Shown: piece after piece, positions 47,335 to 56,852 of the stretch
Numbering within the stretch: the stretch's first letter is position 1
Layout of the letters: each line of letters opens with the position of its first letter
From: an uncultured Myxococcales bacterium
Lineage (GTDB): Bacteria > Myxococcota_A > Polyangia > Polyangiales > Polyangiaceae
NCBI GenBank assembly: GCA_937949945.1
Contig: CALFEQ010000200.1
Span: forward strand, 17,529-81,528
Direction of reading: 5' to 3'
DNA length: 64,000 bases
Made by a program: the position numbers and the translations under genes
The notes under the pieces: generated by a model
Database searches by the model: none
The model's input: only the letters and a program-made list of their open reading frames with translations
What the model was told of the DNA's origin: nothing

Positions 47335-48594
47335 ATGCGGTACATTCGATGGATGCGCACGCCGACACCCGCTCGCGCTCGTCGGAGCGTGACGGCACTC
47401 TCCGTCTCGACCATCACGGTCGCGCTGATCGCATGCGTCGGCGACGATCCCGTCGGGCTCGCGCCGGGCTCGCCGGTGGACTCCAGCGGCGAGTCACCCG
47501 GCACCGCCGACGGTGGGAGCGACGCGGGTGTCTCTACGGATGGAGAGACGGCGGACGCGACGGTCCCCTGCGCACCCAACGAGACGCGCTGCGGTGACGT
47601 CTGCGTGGACCTGAGCTCCTCGTCCGACCACTGCGCCCGCTGCAATCGCTCGTGCGGCGGGGCGAAATGCGAGCTCGGCGTCTGCGGAGTCGACACGTTC
47701 GCGACCGGTCTCACCGGGCTCAACGCGTTCGCTCTCGACGAGACGCACGTCTATTTCACGCTCGGCAACTTCGTACGGCGCTGCCCGAAAGCGGGGCCTT
47801 GCGCGGGCGCAGCGGTCCAGACGCTCGCCGACTTCACGGGTCAGAACGACGACGGCACCGGCGCCATCATGGTCGCGGGGAGCCGCATCATCTTCGTGGG
47901 CGCCGTCAACGGCAGCACGATACGGCTCTACAACTGTCCCGTCACGGGCTGCGACCAGCTGAAAGGATTCGCCTCGTCGAGGGCCGGCTTCGCCGACATC
48001 GCAATCGCCGGCGAACAGGTCTACTTCTACAACCCGATGTCCGGAGTCCAGTCGTCGACCTGCTCGGCGAACGGCGACTGCACGGAGACGGCGAACCGAG
48101 CCTCCAATACCTTCACCGACGCGCCGCTCGCCGCCACCGCGATCCACTACTACTTCGCGAAGAAGAACGGCTCTTCGAGGGTCGGCATTGCACGCTGCCC
48201 GGCGAGCGAGAACTCGTGCACGACCGCCGAAGACGTCGCGAGCGTGGAGAACGTCCAGAAGTTCTGGATACGCGACGACCTCCTCGTCATCTTCTGGCCT
48301 GGAGGCCAGGGGGGCGGAAGCCGCGTCGGTCGCTGCTCGCTCGAGGACTGCAAAACGATCACCGACGTCCGCCGGAGCACTCTCACGTTCACCGACGCCA
48401 CGCTCGAAGGCGATCACCTCTTCTGGATCGAGGAAGGCGACCTGAAGACGTGTCCGATCACGAGCTGCGCGGCGCCCACCACCTTGGCCTCGGGGCTCAA
48501 CGAGCCGCGCGATCTGCAGGTGGACGAGCAGTTCGTTTACTGGATCGAGAAGAGCGGGCCGGAGGTCTCGACGATCCGGCGCGTTGCGCGCTGA
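47335..48594 (+). CDS. Beta-propeller lipoprotein
   Basis: A 419-aa lipoprotein (lipobox I-A-C near residue 34). An Asp/Gly/Thr tether and a small Cys module (C-G-D-V-C-V-D-L) precede a large beta-propeller-like region (residues about 115-415). It has recurring V-Y-F/W-I/Y strands, such as H-V-Y-F-T-L, Q-V-Y-F-Y-N and F-V-Y-W-I-E, each followed by a Cys-x-x-x-x-Cys loop. The type occurs in DUF5050-like exported proteins. Start choice between 47335 and 47353 is open; both leave the signal peptide intact. Confidence 0.72.
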   Translation: MRYIRWMRTPTPARARRSVTALSVSTITVALIACVGDDPVGLAPGSPVDSSGESPGTADGGSDAGVSTDGETADATVPCAPNETRCGDVCVDLSSSSDHCARCNRSCGGAKCELGVCGVDTFATGLTGLNAFALDETHVYFTLGNFVRRCPKAGPCAGAAVQTLADFTGQNDDGTGAIMVAGSRIIFVGAVNGSTIRLYNCPVTGCDQLKGFASSRAGFADIAIAGEQVYFYNPMSGVQSSTCSANGDCTETANRASNTFTDAPLAATAIHYYFAKKNGSSRVGIARCPASENSCTTAEDVASVENVQKFWIRDDLLVIFWPGGQGGGSRVGRCSLEDCKTITDVRRSTLTFTDATLEGDHLFWIEEGDLKTCPITSCAAPTTLASGLNEPRDLQVDEQFVYWIEKSGPEVSTIRRVAR

Positions 48595-48766
48595 CACTGC
48601 GACTTGGCGCACTACACCGCTCGCCCGCCGGTTACACGCTCGCCGAGGGTGACACACCCCGGCACAACGCAGTCAGCGCGATCAGGTTTGGTCGTGAGCG
48701 CCGCGCCGAGTTCGCGCTGAATCGGACTGCGCACGCTCGGCACGCCGGTCGCAGTGTCGTCGGGCC

Positions 48767-49092
48767 ATGTTTCGGTTCAGCATCTTCGGTCTCAGGCGAC
48801 TCCTTTTTCCTCATCGGACTTCTCGCGGTCGCGTCGGCATGCGACGGCGCGACCGAGGACGCGCGCTCGAACACGAGCAAGCCACCGAACGAAAGCGAGT
48901 CGAAGAAGAGCAGCAAGCCCGATGTCGATGAGACGGAGCCCGGCACCTGCGGCGGAGCGCTCGCCGAGCTCACCCCGGAAATGCACGCGTACGAGACCCC
49001 AAATGGAGCCGGCGCGTGCCGGACGGCGAGCTTGAACGTCGAACGAGTCGACCCTTTGAATTGCGGTGCCGAATCCACACTCCGGGTGAGCG
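48767..49092 (+). pseudogene. Frameshifted and truncated lipoprotein remnant
   Basis: The ATG at 48767 starts M-F-R-F-S-I-F-G-L-R-R-L; after the T-run at 48801-48806 the natural continuation L-I-G-L-L-A-V-A-S-A-C (lipobox) is in the next frame. A Ser/Lys/Asp-rich tether and C-G-G-A-L follow. The 3' end is cut off by the hydrolase gene at 49093. Removing one T would restore the signal peptide, so this looks like an inactivated gene. Confidence 0.5.
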
Positions 49093-49932
49093 ATGCCGAT
49101 CATCGAGACGAAGGGCGCTCGCATCTCGTACACGCGCACGGGGCAAGGCCCGGCGGTGCTGCTCGTCCAAGGCGTCGGGATCGTGGGCGAAGGCTGGCGC
49201 CCACAGGTCGACGGGCTCGGCGACGCCTTCACGCTCGTGTGCCCGGACAACCGTGGCATCGGGAGCAGCGTCGTGCTCGACTCCGCCCCGATCTCGGTCG
49301 AGGCGATGGCGGCCGACGCCCTGGCCGTCATGGATGCCGAGCGGCTCGAACGCTTCCACCTCGTAGGCCACTCGCTCGGCGGCGTCATCGCCCAGCACAT
49401 CGCCCTCACCGCCCCCGAGCGCGTCGCGAGCCTCGCGCTCCTGTGCACGTTCGCGCGCGGCAAGCAGGGCGCGCGTCTCTCGTGGGACATCCTCGTCGCG
49501 GGCATCCGCTGCAAAGTCGGCTCGCGCCGGATGCGCCGCCGCGCGTTCCTCGAGCTCGTCATGCCGCGCGGGCACGTCGCCTCGCTCCCCGACGTCGACG
49601 CCTACGCCGGCGAGCTCGCCCCGCTCTTCGGCCACGACCTCGCCGACCAGCCGCCGATCGCGATGAAGCAGCTCCGGGCATTGTCCCGCTACGACGCGCT
49701 CGACCGCCTCGGCACCCTGAAGGTCCCGACGCTCGTCGTCTCCGCGAAGCACGACCGCATCTCGCTCCCGCCGTACGGCCGCGAGCTGGCCGGCGCGATC
49801 CCGGGCGCGCGCTACGTCGAGCTCGACGACGCCGGACACGGCGTGACGATCCATCGCCCCGACGAGATCAACCGCCTGCTCCGCGAGCACTGGACCGCGA
49901 GCGCCACGCTCGAGCGCCAGCGAGCATCATGA
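49093..49932 (+). CDS. Alpha/beta hydrolase
   Basis: A 279-aa cytoplasmic alpha/beta hydrolase. The nucleophile elbow V-G-H-S-L-G-G places Ser94; the acid is in S-A-K-H-D-R-I (Asp near residue 220) and the histidine in D-A-G-H-G-V. The N-terminus Y-T-R-T-G-Q-G-P-A-V-L is typical of the esterase/epoxide-hydrolase-like group. The substrate is unknown. It starts immediately after the remnant lipoprotein, without room for its own promoter. Confidence 0.9.
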   Translation: MPIIETKGARISYTRTGQGPAVLLVQGVGIVGEGWRPQVDGLGDAFTLVCPDNRGIGSSVVLDSAPISVEAMAADALAVMDAERLERFHLVGHSLGGVIAQHIALTAPERVASLALLCTFARGKQGARLSWDILVAGIRCKVGSRRMRRRAFLELVMPRGHVASLPDVDAYAGELAPLFGHDLADQPPIAMKQLRALSRYDALDRLGTLKVPTLVVSAKHDRISLPPYGRELAGAIPGARYVELDDAGHGVTIHRPDEINRLLREHWTASATLERQRAS

Positions 49933-50549
49933 AACGCGCGGCATGTCGCAAGCTAGCAACGGCGTGCCCCCGCCCTTCCCTGTCAGGGTTCCCGACTGGG
50001 CGGCATCGCGGCCCGGTTGACTGGTCGCAGGCTGCGCCTCGCCATGAACGCCTTGAAGCGTCGATGGCATCGAGAACGCGGCGCGCTCCTTGTCGGAGTG
50101 GTCGAGCCACGTAAGTGACGACGTCATTCCTTGTTCCCCTCTTTCTCGTAGGCGTCGTGCTTGGACACTTCGCCACGATCGCTCAGGTTAGAAGAGCGCC
50201 TCATCCATCGTCCATCCCCTTCGACGCAAACAATGGGGAAACCGCGTTACCCCTCGAGGGGAATACGCAGAAGTTCAGCGGGCACACCGCTTCGATGCTT
50301 CCAAGCCCTTGCGACACGACGAGTCGCACCTCCGTAGCGTCGACGACGTCGCGCCTTCACCTGGCACGTCCACGCGCGTGGACACTGAACATTCGACCAG
50401 CCGCGTCTAATCAATCGAGCCGTTTCGACGTCGAGGTGGCGACACGATACGTCGCGATGAGAGCGACCAACCCGACTGCCTCGCACGCCTTTCGGCAGCC
50501 GCGATTGTGACGTCGATGAGGCTACTCAGTTTCCCCGCTTCGTGGTTTT
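49933..50549. other. Gap at the left edge of the defence block
   Basis: A 617-bp gap between the hydrolase gene and the six-gene block. Apart from a DUF6361-like remnant at 50030-50127 I see no gene. The region mixes short runs of coding-like sequence in changing frames, as expected of a decayed insertion or rearrangement boundary. No clear terminal repeats or integrase site were found. Confidence 0.5.
50030..50127 (-). pseudogene. DUF6361-like N-terminal remnant
   Basis: The ATG at 50127 begins M-T-S-S-L-T-W-L-D-H-S-D-K-E-R, close to the start of DUF6361 proteins (T-W-L-D-x-S-x-x-E-R-R-R). The next residues R-R-V-L-D-A-I-D-A fit the family too but lie in the neighbouring frame. Only the first 30-35 codons are left. 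Confidence 0.35.
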
Positions 50550-53399
50550 ATGGCGGATCCGACCGAATCTGATTTTCGCATGGGGGACCGAAGCGAAGTG
50601 GGTGGGACGCATGCCGCAACGGGCGCGACGGGGTCGATGAGGCCGCTCGTCGGCTGGGGGCTCGGGGGCCCATCGTTCACCATGCGCGATGCCGTTCGCG
50701 GCGCGGCGCTGGGCGAGCCGACGTGGGGCCCGCCGGCTCTTCTCCGTGATCTCGAGCTGCGCCTCGGGCTGCCCTCCTTCGAGGCGCCGGCGAGCGTCCG
50801 TGTGCCGAGCTGGGCACGACGCATCGACGCGACGCTGACGAGCGAGCCCTTCTACGCACGCTCCTTCGCCACAGACCGGATCGGCACGGCGTCGGCTCTC
50901 CTCGAGTGGCGAGACACGCTCGTCGAGGCGGGCTGGGACGGACGACCGATCGAAGGCGGAGGCGATCGCCTCGCGGCGCTCGCGCAGGTCGAGGGCGCGT
51001 TCCCCGACGAGCCGATGCCGCCGGGCACGGCCGACCGCTTGGCACAGGTCGAACGAGAGCTGCGTCGGACGACGCACGCCGTCTACGAAGAGCTCGTCCT
51101 CGTCGAGGATCGAGAGGCATGGCCCGCACGGTGGCGCAGCATCTTCGACCTCCTCGCGCGTCGAAAAACCGTCATCCGCCAGGCATCGCTCGAGCTTCCC
51201 GGCGCGCCGACCGACACGGACCTCGGGCTTCTCCAGCGCATGCTCCGGGGAGAGCGCATCGCCCAGCCGAAGGTTCGGGGGGACGGCTCGCTCCTCGTCA
51301 TCCGCGGCGACACCTCCACGCAGCTCGCCGAGCTCACGGCAGCCTTCCTCACGAAACATGGTCGTGGTGCCCTCCTCGTCCGTTGCAAGGACGGCGCTCC
51401 GCTCGAGAGCGCGCTCGCTCGCTACGGGCTCGCGCGACAAGGTGATCGCCGCCCGAGCAAGTGGCGCCCGGCGATGCAAGTGTTGCCGCTCGCCATCGAG
51501 CTCGCTTTCGAGCCGCGCGATCCGTATCGCGTGCTGGAGCTCCTGACGCTCAGCGTCGGCCCCTTCCGTGGGGTCCTCGGTCGATCACTCGCAAAGGCGG
51601 TCTCGCGTCAGCCGGGCATCGGCGGACAGGAGTGGATGCGCCAGCGAGAGAACGCCGCAAGCCTATTGCGCGAGCATCACGCGCGATACCTGCAAGAGCA
51701 CGAAGGAAAGGCGGAGGCCGAGGCCGCTGCCCTCGCCGATGCCTACGTGGCGTCCCGCCTCCAGCGCCTCGAAGATTGGCTCGAGAAACCGGGCGCCGAT
51801 CCGGCCGGCGCACCACGCGAGCACATCCTCGCCGTCGGAGAGCGCGTGAGGGAGTGGCTCCAAAAGCGATCCGCCACGAGCGAGACGAATCTCTACGGTG
51901 CTGCCTATGCGCAGGCGCGCGCGTTCGTCGATGCCGTGCGCCACGATCCGCGCGCGACGTTCAGGCTCGAGGACGTCCGCCACCTGCTCGACGAGCTCGC
52001 CCGCGGTGCGGAAGACCACGAGTTGTCGTTCGAAGAAGCCGGTCGCATCCCGCACGTCCCCCACCCTTCCGCGATCCTCGCGCCGGCCGACATAATCGTC
52101 GCCTGGGGCTGCGTCGGTGGCGCGGAGAGCCGGCCACGACTTTCACCCTGGAACGCCGAAGAGCGTGCCGCGCTCGCGGCCGCCGGGGTCGTCCTCCAAG
52201 ACCCGGCTCAGCTCCTTCGCCTCGAAGCCGCCGCGTGGCGGCGCATGGTGCTCGCCGCGCGCGAGCGGCTCGTTCTCGTCGTTCCGAGCTCGGTCGACGG
52301 CGAGGAGACTTCGGACCATCCGCTCCTCGACGAGATCGTCGCGCGACTCGGCCTCGATGGAAACGCACTTTCGACCGTCGAGCGGCACGCGAGCGCGCTG
52401 CTCGAGGCAGGCGGCGCCGGCATCGTCGACGTCACGACGCACGCTCCGCTGCCGCTGCCGGAGGGTCGCGCGGAGTGGACGCTGACTCCCGACCTCCTCG
52501 CCTCGGAGGACCTTTCGCGTGGCGCAGCCGTCACGTCGATCGAGAAGCTGGCGAGCTGTCCGCTCGCCTGGGTCCTCGAACATCGCGCGAAGCTGCGCTC
52601 CGGCGCGATCGCGAAGGTCGCGAGCGGGCCGCTCCTCAATGGGAACCTGAGCCATCGGCTCGTCGAGGAGCTTCACAAGGAGAACGCCTTCGACCTCGAT
52701 ATCGAGCGATTCGTCGAACGTGCCTCCGCGCTCCTCGAGCGGCTGTTCGAGACCGAGGGCGCCACCCTTCTCCTGCGAGGCGCTTCCAACGAGCGCGCCC
52801 AATTGAGACAGCAGATCGTCCGGGCGATGCGCGAGCTCCACCGCTACCTCACGGAGACAGGTTTCCGGATCGTCGCTGTCGAGGAACAAATTCAGACGAC
52901 GTCCACTGGCGGAAAGATCGAAGGCCGGCTCGACGTTCGCCTGGCCGATAGCGACGGCAACCCCGCCGTCCTCGACTTGAAGTGGGGAGCCTCGACGTAT
53001 CGGAAGCTGCTCGAGACCGGAAGTGCCGTCCAGCTCGCGGCCTACGCTCGTGCGCTGGCGGGCGACAATGCAAACGTCTTCCCTCCCGCCGGCTACTTCG
53101 CGATCGCGTCGAGCAGAACGCTCTCGACCGACGAGCGCATGAAGGTCCCACGTCCTATCAGGGGGCCGACGCTCGAGCACACGTGGGAGCGGGTCGAGGC
53201 GACGACGAAGGCAGTCCTCGACTGCCACGCGAAGGGCCGCGTGCTCGTGCTCGCGACGCGCCGCTCGCTCCCGCTTCTCGACGCCCTCGGAATCCCGGAA
53301 GAGGAGCAGCCCGACTACTACGCCCCGAATGAAGAGCAGGCGTGCAAGCACTGCGCATTCGACGGCATCTGCGGCAAGGCGTGGGAGGCGATCGCATGA
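50550..53399 (+). CDS. AddB-like PD-(D/E)XK nuclease with iron-sulfur cysteines
   Basis: A 949-aa protein, first of the defence block. The C-terminal third has the PD-(D/E)XK core: G-R-L-D near residue 800 and L-D-L-K-W near 812. A cysteine in S-C-P-L-A-W (about 670) and C-K-H-C-A-F-D-G-I-C at the end together make the four-Cys 4Fe-4S staple of AddB and Cas4-like nucleases. The N-terminal two thirds correspond to a degenerate helicase-like scaffold without Walker motifs. The start is unsure: no ribosome site precedes ATG 50550. Its stop overlaps the AddA-like start (ATGA). Confidence 0.88.
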   Translation: MADPTESDFRMGDRSEVGGTHAATGATGSMRPLVGWGLGGPSFTMRDAVRGAALGEPTWGPPALLRDLELRLGLPSFEAPASVRVPSWARRIDATLTSEPFYARSFATDRIGTASALLEWRDTLVEAGWDGRPIEGGGDRLAALAQVEGAFPDEPMPPGTADRLAQVERELRRTTHAVYEELVLVEDREAWPARWRSIFDLLARRKTVIRQASLELPGAPTDTDLGLLQRMLRGERIAQPKVRGDGSLLVIRGDTSTQLAELTAAFLTKHGRGALLVRCKDGAPLESALARYGLARQGDRRPSKWRPAMQVLPLAIELAFEPRDPYRVLELLTLSVGPFRGVLGRSLAKAVSRQPGIGGQEWMRQRENAASLLREHHARYLQEHEGKAEAEAAALADAYVASRLQRLEDWLEKPGADPAGAPREHILAVGERVREWLQKRSATSETNLYGAAYAQARAFVDAVRHDPRATFRLEDVRHLLDELARGAEDHELSFEEAGRIPHVPHPSAILAPADIIVAWGCVGGAESRPRLSPWNAEERAALAAAGVVLQDPAQLLRLEAAAWRRMVLAARERLVLVVPSSVDGEETSDHPLLDEIVARLGLDGNALSTVERHASALLEAGGAGIVDVTTHAPLPLPEGRAEWTLTPDLLASEDLSRGAAVTSIEKLASCPLAWVLEHRAKLRSGAIAKVASGPLLNGNLSHRLVEELHKENAFDLDIERFVERASALLERLFETEGATLLLRGASNERAQLRQQIVRAMRELHRYLTETGFRIVAVEEQIQTTSTGGKIEGRLDVRLADSDGNPAVLDLKWGASTYRKLLETGSAVQLAAYARALAGDNANVFPPAGYFAIASSRTLSTDERMKVPRPIRGPTLEHTWERVEATTKAVLDCHAKGRVLVLATRRSLPLLDALGIPEEEQPDYYAPNEEQACKHCAFDGICGKAWEAIA

Positions 53400-56300
53400 G
53401 CGCGCAGGGCATCACGATCGTCGGCGCGAGCGCCGGCAGCGGAAAGACCTATCGACTGACCCAGGAGGTCACGAGCGCGATCGATCCCTCGTCGCCGAAC
53501 CGCGTGGCCCTCGAGGGGCTGGTCGCGGTCACGTTCACGCGGCGAGCACACGCCGAGCTCGCCGGGCGCATCCGGCAGAAGCTCGTACAGAACGAGGCCT
53601 ACGACGACGCGATGCGCTTGCCGCTCGCGTACATCGGAACGGTCCACGCGGCGTGCCTGCGCCTGCTCCAGGAGTTCGCGCTCGACGCCGGCGTATCTCC
53701 CAACGTGGACGTCGTCTCGGAGGACCCGACCAAGCTGCTCCAACAAGCGCTCGAGGGCACCCTTCCGCCGGATCTCCGGGATCGGCTCGATCGACTCGCC
53801 GAGAGCACCGAGCTGCGAATCGATCAGAAGGTTCATCGCGTCGACTGGCTCACGCCGGTCTTCGACATCATGGAGCTCACGCGGTCGAATCGCATCGCGC
53901 CCGAGGCGCTCCCGGCGATGGCCGAGCGCTCGGTGACCGAGCTTCTCGCGCTCCTTCCCGATCCAGTCCCGGACGGCGCCGAGCTGGAGGCCGAGCTGGC
54001 ACGTCAGATGGAGCTGGCGCTCGAGTCCCTCGACCGCCTCAACGACGGCACCAAAAAGACCGCCGACGTCATCGAAGCGATCCAGAAGGCGCAACGCCTC
54101 CATGCGGACGGCGAGATGCCGTGGAGCTACTGGACGAAGCTCGCCACGCTCACGCCAGGGAGGTCGTGCGTCCCATGCGTCGAGAAGCTCCGCGCCGCCG
54201 CCGCGCGTTACGAGGTGCATCCACGCCTCCACTCGGAGCTGCGCGATCTGACCTTCGCAATCTACGAGGCGGCGCGCATCGGCCTTTCGGCGTACGCGGA
54301 GTGGAAGGAGCGGCGTCGCGTCGTCGACTACGTCGACATGCTCGATCGCGCGCTCGACCTGCTCGATCACGAGCGCGTCCGCAGCGAGCTCGCCCGCCGC
54401 CTGCAGCTCGTCGTCGTCGACGAGTTCCAGGACACGAGCCCCATCCAGCTCGCGCTCTTCGTGCGTCTGCACGCGCTCGCGAAGCGCTCGGTGTGGGTCG
54501 GCGATCGAAAGCAGTGCATCTTCGAGTACGCCGGCGCCGACCCGCTCTTGATGGACGCCGTTGCCGAGTGGGTCGAGCGGAGCGGTGGCAAGTGGGACCG
54601 ACTGGGCGGCAACTACCGCTCACGGACGGCGCTCGTCGAGGCCTGCTCGGAGCTCTTCGTCGTGGCCTTGAACCGCCACGGCTTCCGTCCAGACGAAGTG
54701 TCCGTCACCCCCGAGCGTGACGCGAAGCTCGACCCCGAGAGCCGTTCGAAGCTCGAGGCGCTCCCACCGATGGGACTGTTCTGCCTCGAGACGGAGAACG
54801 CGCGCGAGGACGCCGAAGCGATCGCGGACGGCATTCGCCGCATCCTTGCCGATCCGGACGCCACGCCGGTGATCGACCGCACGACGAAGCAAGCGCGCCC
54901 GGTTCGGCCAGGCGACATCGCCGTCCTCGTCGCGACGAACGCCATGGCGGCCGAGGTCGCGGACGCGCTGCACGTGCGAGGAATGCGCGCGGCGATCGCG
55001 CGCGCCGGCCTCCTCGGCACGCCCGAGGGACGCCTGACCGACGCTGCGCTCCGCTGGCTCCACGACGACGGAGATTCCCTCGCCGCGGCGACGATCGACG
55101 CGCTGACCGGCTACGAAGGCAAGAGCCCCGACGAGTGGCTCGAGCATCGCATCCGCGCGGTCCGCACCGGCGAGCGGCACGACGAGGAGCTCTCCGGCTG
55201 GCGCCGAACGCTCGCGGCACTCAGGTCCTCGCTCGACGTGCTCTCGCCCGCAGAGGCACTCGACGGAGTCCTCGACGCGCTCGACGCCGTGCAGATGTGC
55301 GCCCGATGGCCGGACGCACCGCAGCGAGTCGCGAACCTCGACGCGCTCCGCGCCCTCGCGCGCGAGTACGAGGAGCGGTGCGAGCAGCAGCGCGAGGCCG
55401 CGACGGTCGCCGGGTTGCTGCGTTACTTCGACGACGTACGCGAGGAGCGGCTCCGTCGCGACGAGATGATCGCGTCCGACGATCAGCACGTTCCGACCGA
55501 CGACGGCGCCGTCGTCGTGTGCACGTACCACAAGTCGAAGGGCCTCGAGTGGCCGGTCGTCGTTCTCGCGCAGCTCGACCGCGGCGAACGCCGCCACGCG
55601 TTCGAGGTCACACCGGAATCCGACAAGGAGGCTTTCGATCCAGACAAGCCGCTCGACGGTCGGTGGATCCGGTACTGGCCGTGGCCGTTCGGGAGCCGCG
55701 ACAAGGTCCCGCTCGGCGACGCGGCGGCGCAGTCCGAAGCGGGCAAGCGCGTCGCGATGCGCGAGGAGAAGGAGCGGGCGCGTTTGCTGTACGTCGGCTT
55801 CACACGCGCGCGCGATCACCTCGTCTTCGCGGTTCGCGTCGCGAGAGGAAAAGCGAAGGCCGCATGGCTCGACGCGCTCGCAGACGCCGCCGGAGAGCCG
55901 CTGCTCAGCCTGCCCGTGTCCGCGCAAGACGGCGACGTCGCGGCCGTCGAGATTCGCAAGCTCGATGGAGCGGTCCTCGAGGTCCCGGCGCGCGTCTTCC
56001 GGTGCCGTCCTTCCGATCAGGACGGTGATGACGTCTCCGCCGCAGAGCCACGGTGGTTCGCGCGCCCTCCGGCCCCAACCGCGCAACGACCTCGCTATCG
56101 AATCACCCCTTCGGGTACGGACGCCGACTGGCCCGAGCTCACGCAAGCCGTGGCCAACGCCGCCATCGGCGCCGTCGAGCGTCTGCCGAGCGCCATCGTT
56201 CTCGACGAGAAGGGCTACGAGTACGACGTCCTGGGAAACGCCGTTCACGCGTTTCTCGCAGCAGACGTCGAGGGGCTCACGCTCGAAGACCGCGTCGAAC

Positions 56301-56728
56301 GAGCGCGTCGGCTGCTCGCGGGCGCGGGGCTGACCGGCGTCGTCCGGCCCGAGTCCCTCGTGCGCGCTGGTGATCAGCTACGCGCCTGGGTCGACGCCAA
56401 GTGGCCCGGCGCGGTCTGGCACCGCGAGGTGCCGATCGACGCGAGCGTGCCGAGCGCCGACGGCGACAGGCGCGTGTCGGGGATCATCGATCTTCTGCTC
56501 GAGACGCCGAGCGGCTGCGTCATCGTCGATCACAAGACGTTCCCGGGTACGAGCGAAGCGGCCGTTCATGCGAAGGCGAAGGAGTTCCTCGCGCAGATGG
56601 TTGCCTACGCCACCGTGCTCGAGCGGTACCGGGCCCGGACGGTGCGCGGGGTTTACCTGCATCTGCCGGTCAGCGGCTTCATCGCCGAAGTCGCTCGCAA
56701 CCAGGCATCTCGACACGAACAGTCATGA
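53396..56728 (+). CDS. AddA-like UvrD helicase-nuclease
   Basis: A 1110-aa superfamily 1A helicase joined to a C-terminal nuclease. Walker A G-A-S-A-G-S-G-K-T lies at residues 10-18, Walker B V-V-D-E-F-Q-D-T near 345, motif V Y-H-K-S-K-G-L-E-W near 713 and motif VI L-Y-V-G-F-T-R-A-R near 800. The last 150 residues hold a PD-(D/E)XK core with G-I-I-D near 1034 and V-D-H-K near 1050. Together with the upstream gene it forms an AddAB-like end-processing pair. Starts within the upstream stop codon (ATGA). Confidence 0.92.
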   Translation: MSAQGITIVGASAGSGKTYRLTQEVTSAIDPSSPNRVALEGLVAVTFTRRAHAELAGRIRQKLVQNEAYDDAMRLPLAYIGTVHAACLRLLQEFALDAGVSPNVDVVSEDPTKLLQQALEGTLPPDLRDRLDRLAESTELRIDQKVHRVDWLTPVFDIMELTRSNRIAPEALPAMAERSVTELLALLPDPVPDGAELEAELARQMELALESLDRLNDGTKKTADVIEAIQKAQRLHADGEMPWSYWTKLATLTPGRSCVPCVEKLRAAAARYEVHPRLHSELRDLTFAIYEAARIGLSAYAEWKERRRVVDYVDMLDRALDLLDHERVRSELARRLQLVVVDEFQDTSPIQLALFVRLHALAKRSVWVGDRKQCIFEYAGADPLLMDAVAEWVERSGGKWDRLGGNYRSRTALVEACSELFVVALNRHGFRPDEVSVTPERDAKLDPESRSKLEALPPMGLFCLETENAREDAEAIADGIRRILADPDATPVIDRTTKQARPVRPGDIAVLVATNAMAAEVADALHVRGMRAAIARAGLLGTPEGRLTDAALRWLHDDGDSLAAATIDALTGYEGKSPDEWLEHRIRAVRTGERHDEELSGWRRTLAALRSSLDVLSPAEALDGVLDALDAVQMCARWPDAPQRVANLDALRALAREYEERCEQQREAATVAGLLRYFDDVREERLRRDEMIASDDQHVPTDDGAVVVCTYHKSKGLEWPVVVLAQLDRGERRHAFEVTPESDKEAFDPDKPLDGRWIRYWPWPFGSRDKVPLGDAAAQSEAGKRVAMREEKERARLLYVGFTRARDHLVFAVRVARGKAKAAWLDALADAAGEPLLSLPVSAQDGDVAAVEIRKLDGAVLEVPARVFRCRPSDQDGDDVSAAEPRWFARPPAPTAQRPRYRITPSGTDADWPELTQAVANAAIGAVERLPSAIVLDEKGYEYDVLGNAVHAFLAADVEGLTLEDRVERARRLLAGAGLTGVVRPESLVRAGDQLRAWVDAKWPGAVWHREVPIDASVPSADGDRRVSGIIDLLLETPSGCVIVDHKTFPGTSEAAVHAKAKEFLAQMVAYATVLERYRARTVRGVYLHLPVSGFIAEVARNQASRHEQS

Positions 56729-56852
56729 CATCCACTGCGCGCTCCTTGTCCAAAGAACCCGTCGAATCGTGCGCCCCGTCGTCTTCTATGGGCAGGGGCG
56801 GAATCGATCCTTCTCGTGCTGCCCCAACCGCCGTTCGTGAGGCATCGTTGGC

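Noticed and set aside
50115..50510. 131-codon ORF beginning with a hydrophobic stretch
   Set aside because: Hydrophobic for only about 17 residues, then Ser/Thr/Arg-rich without codon bias; probably chance in a decayed region.
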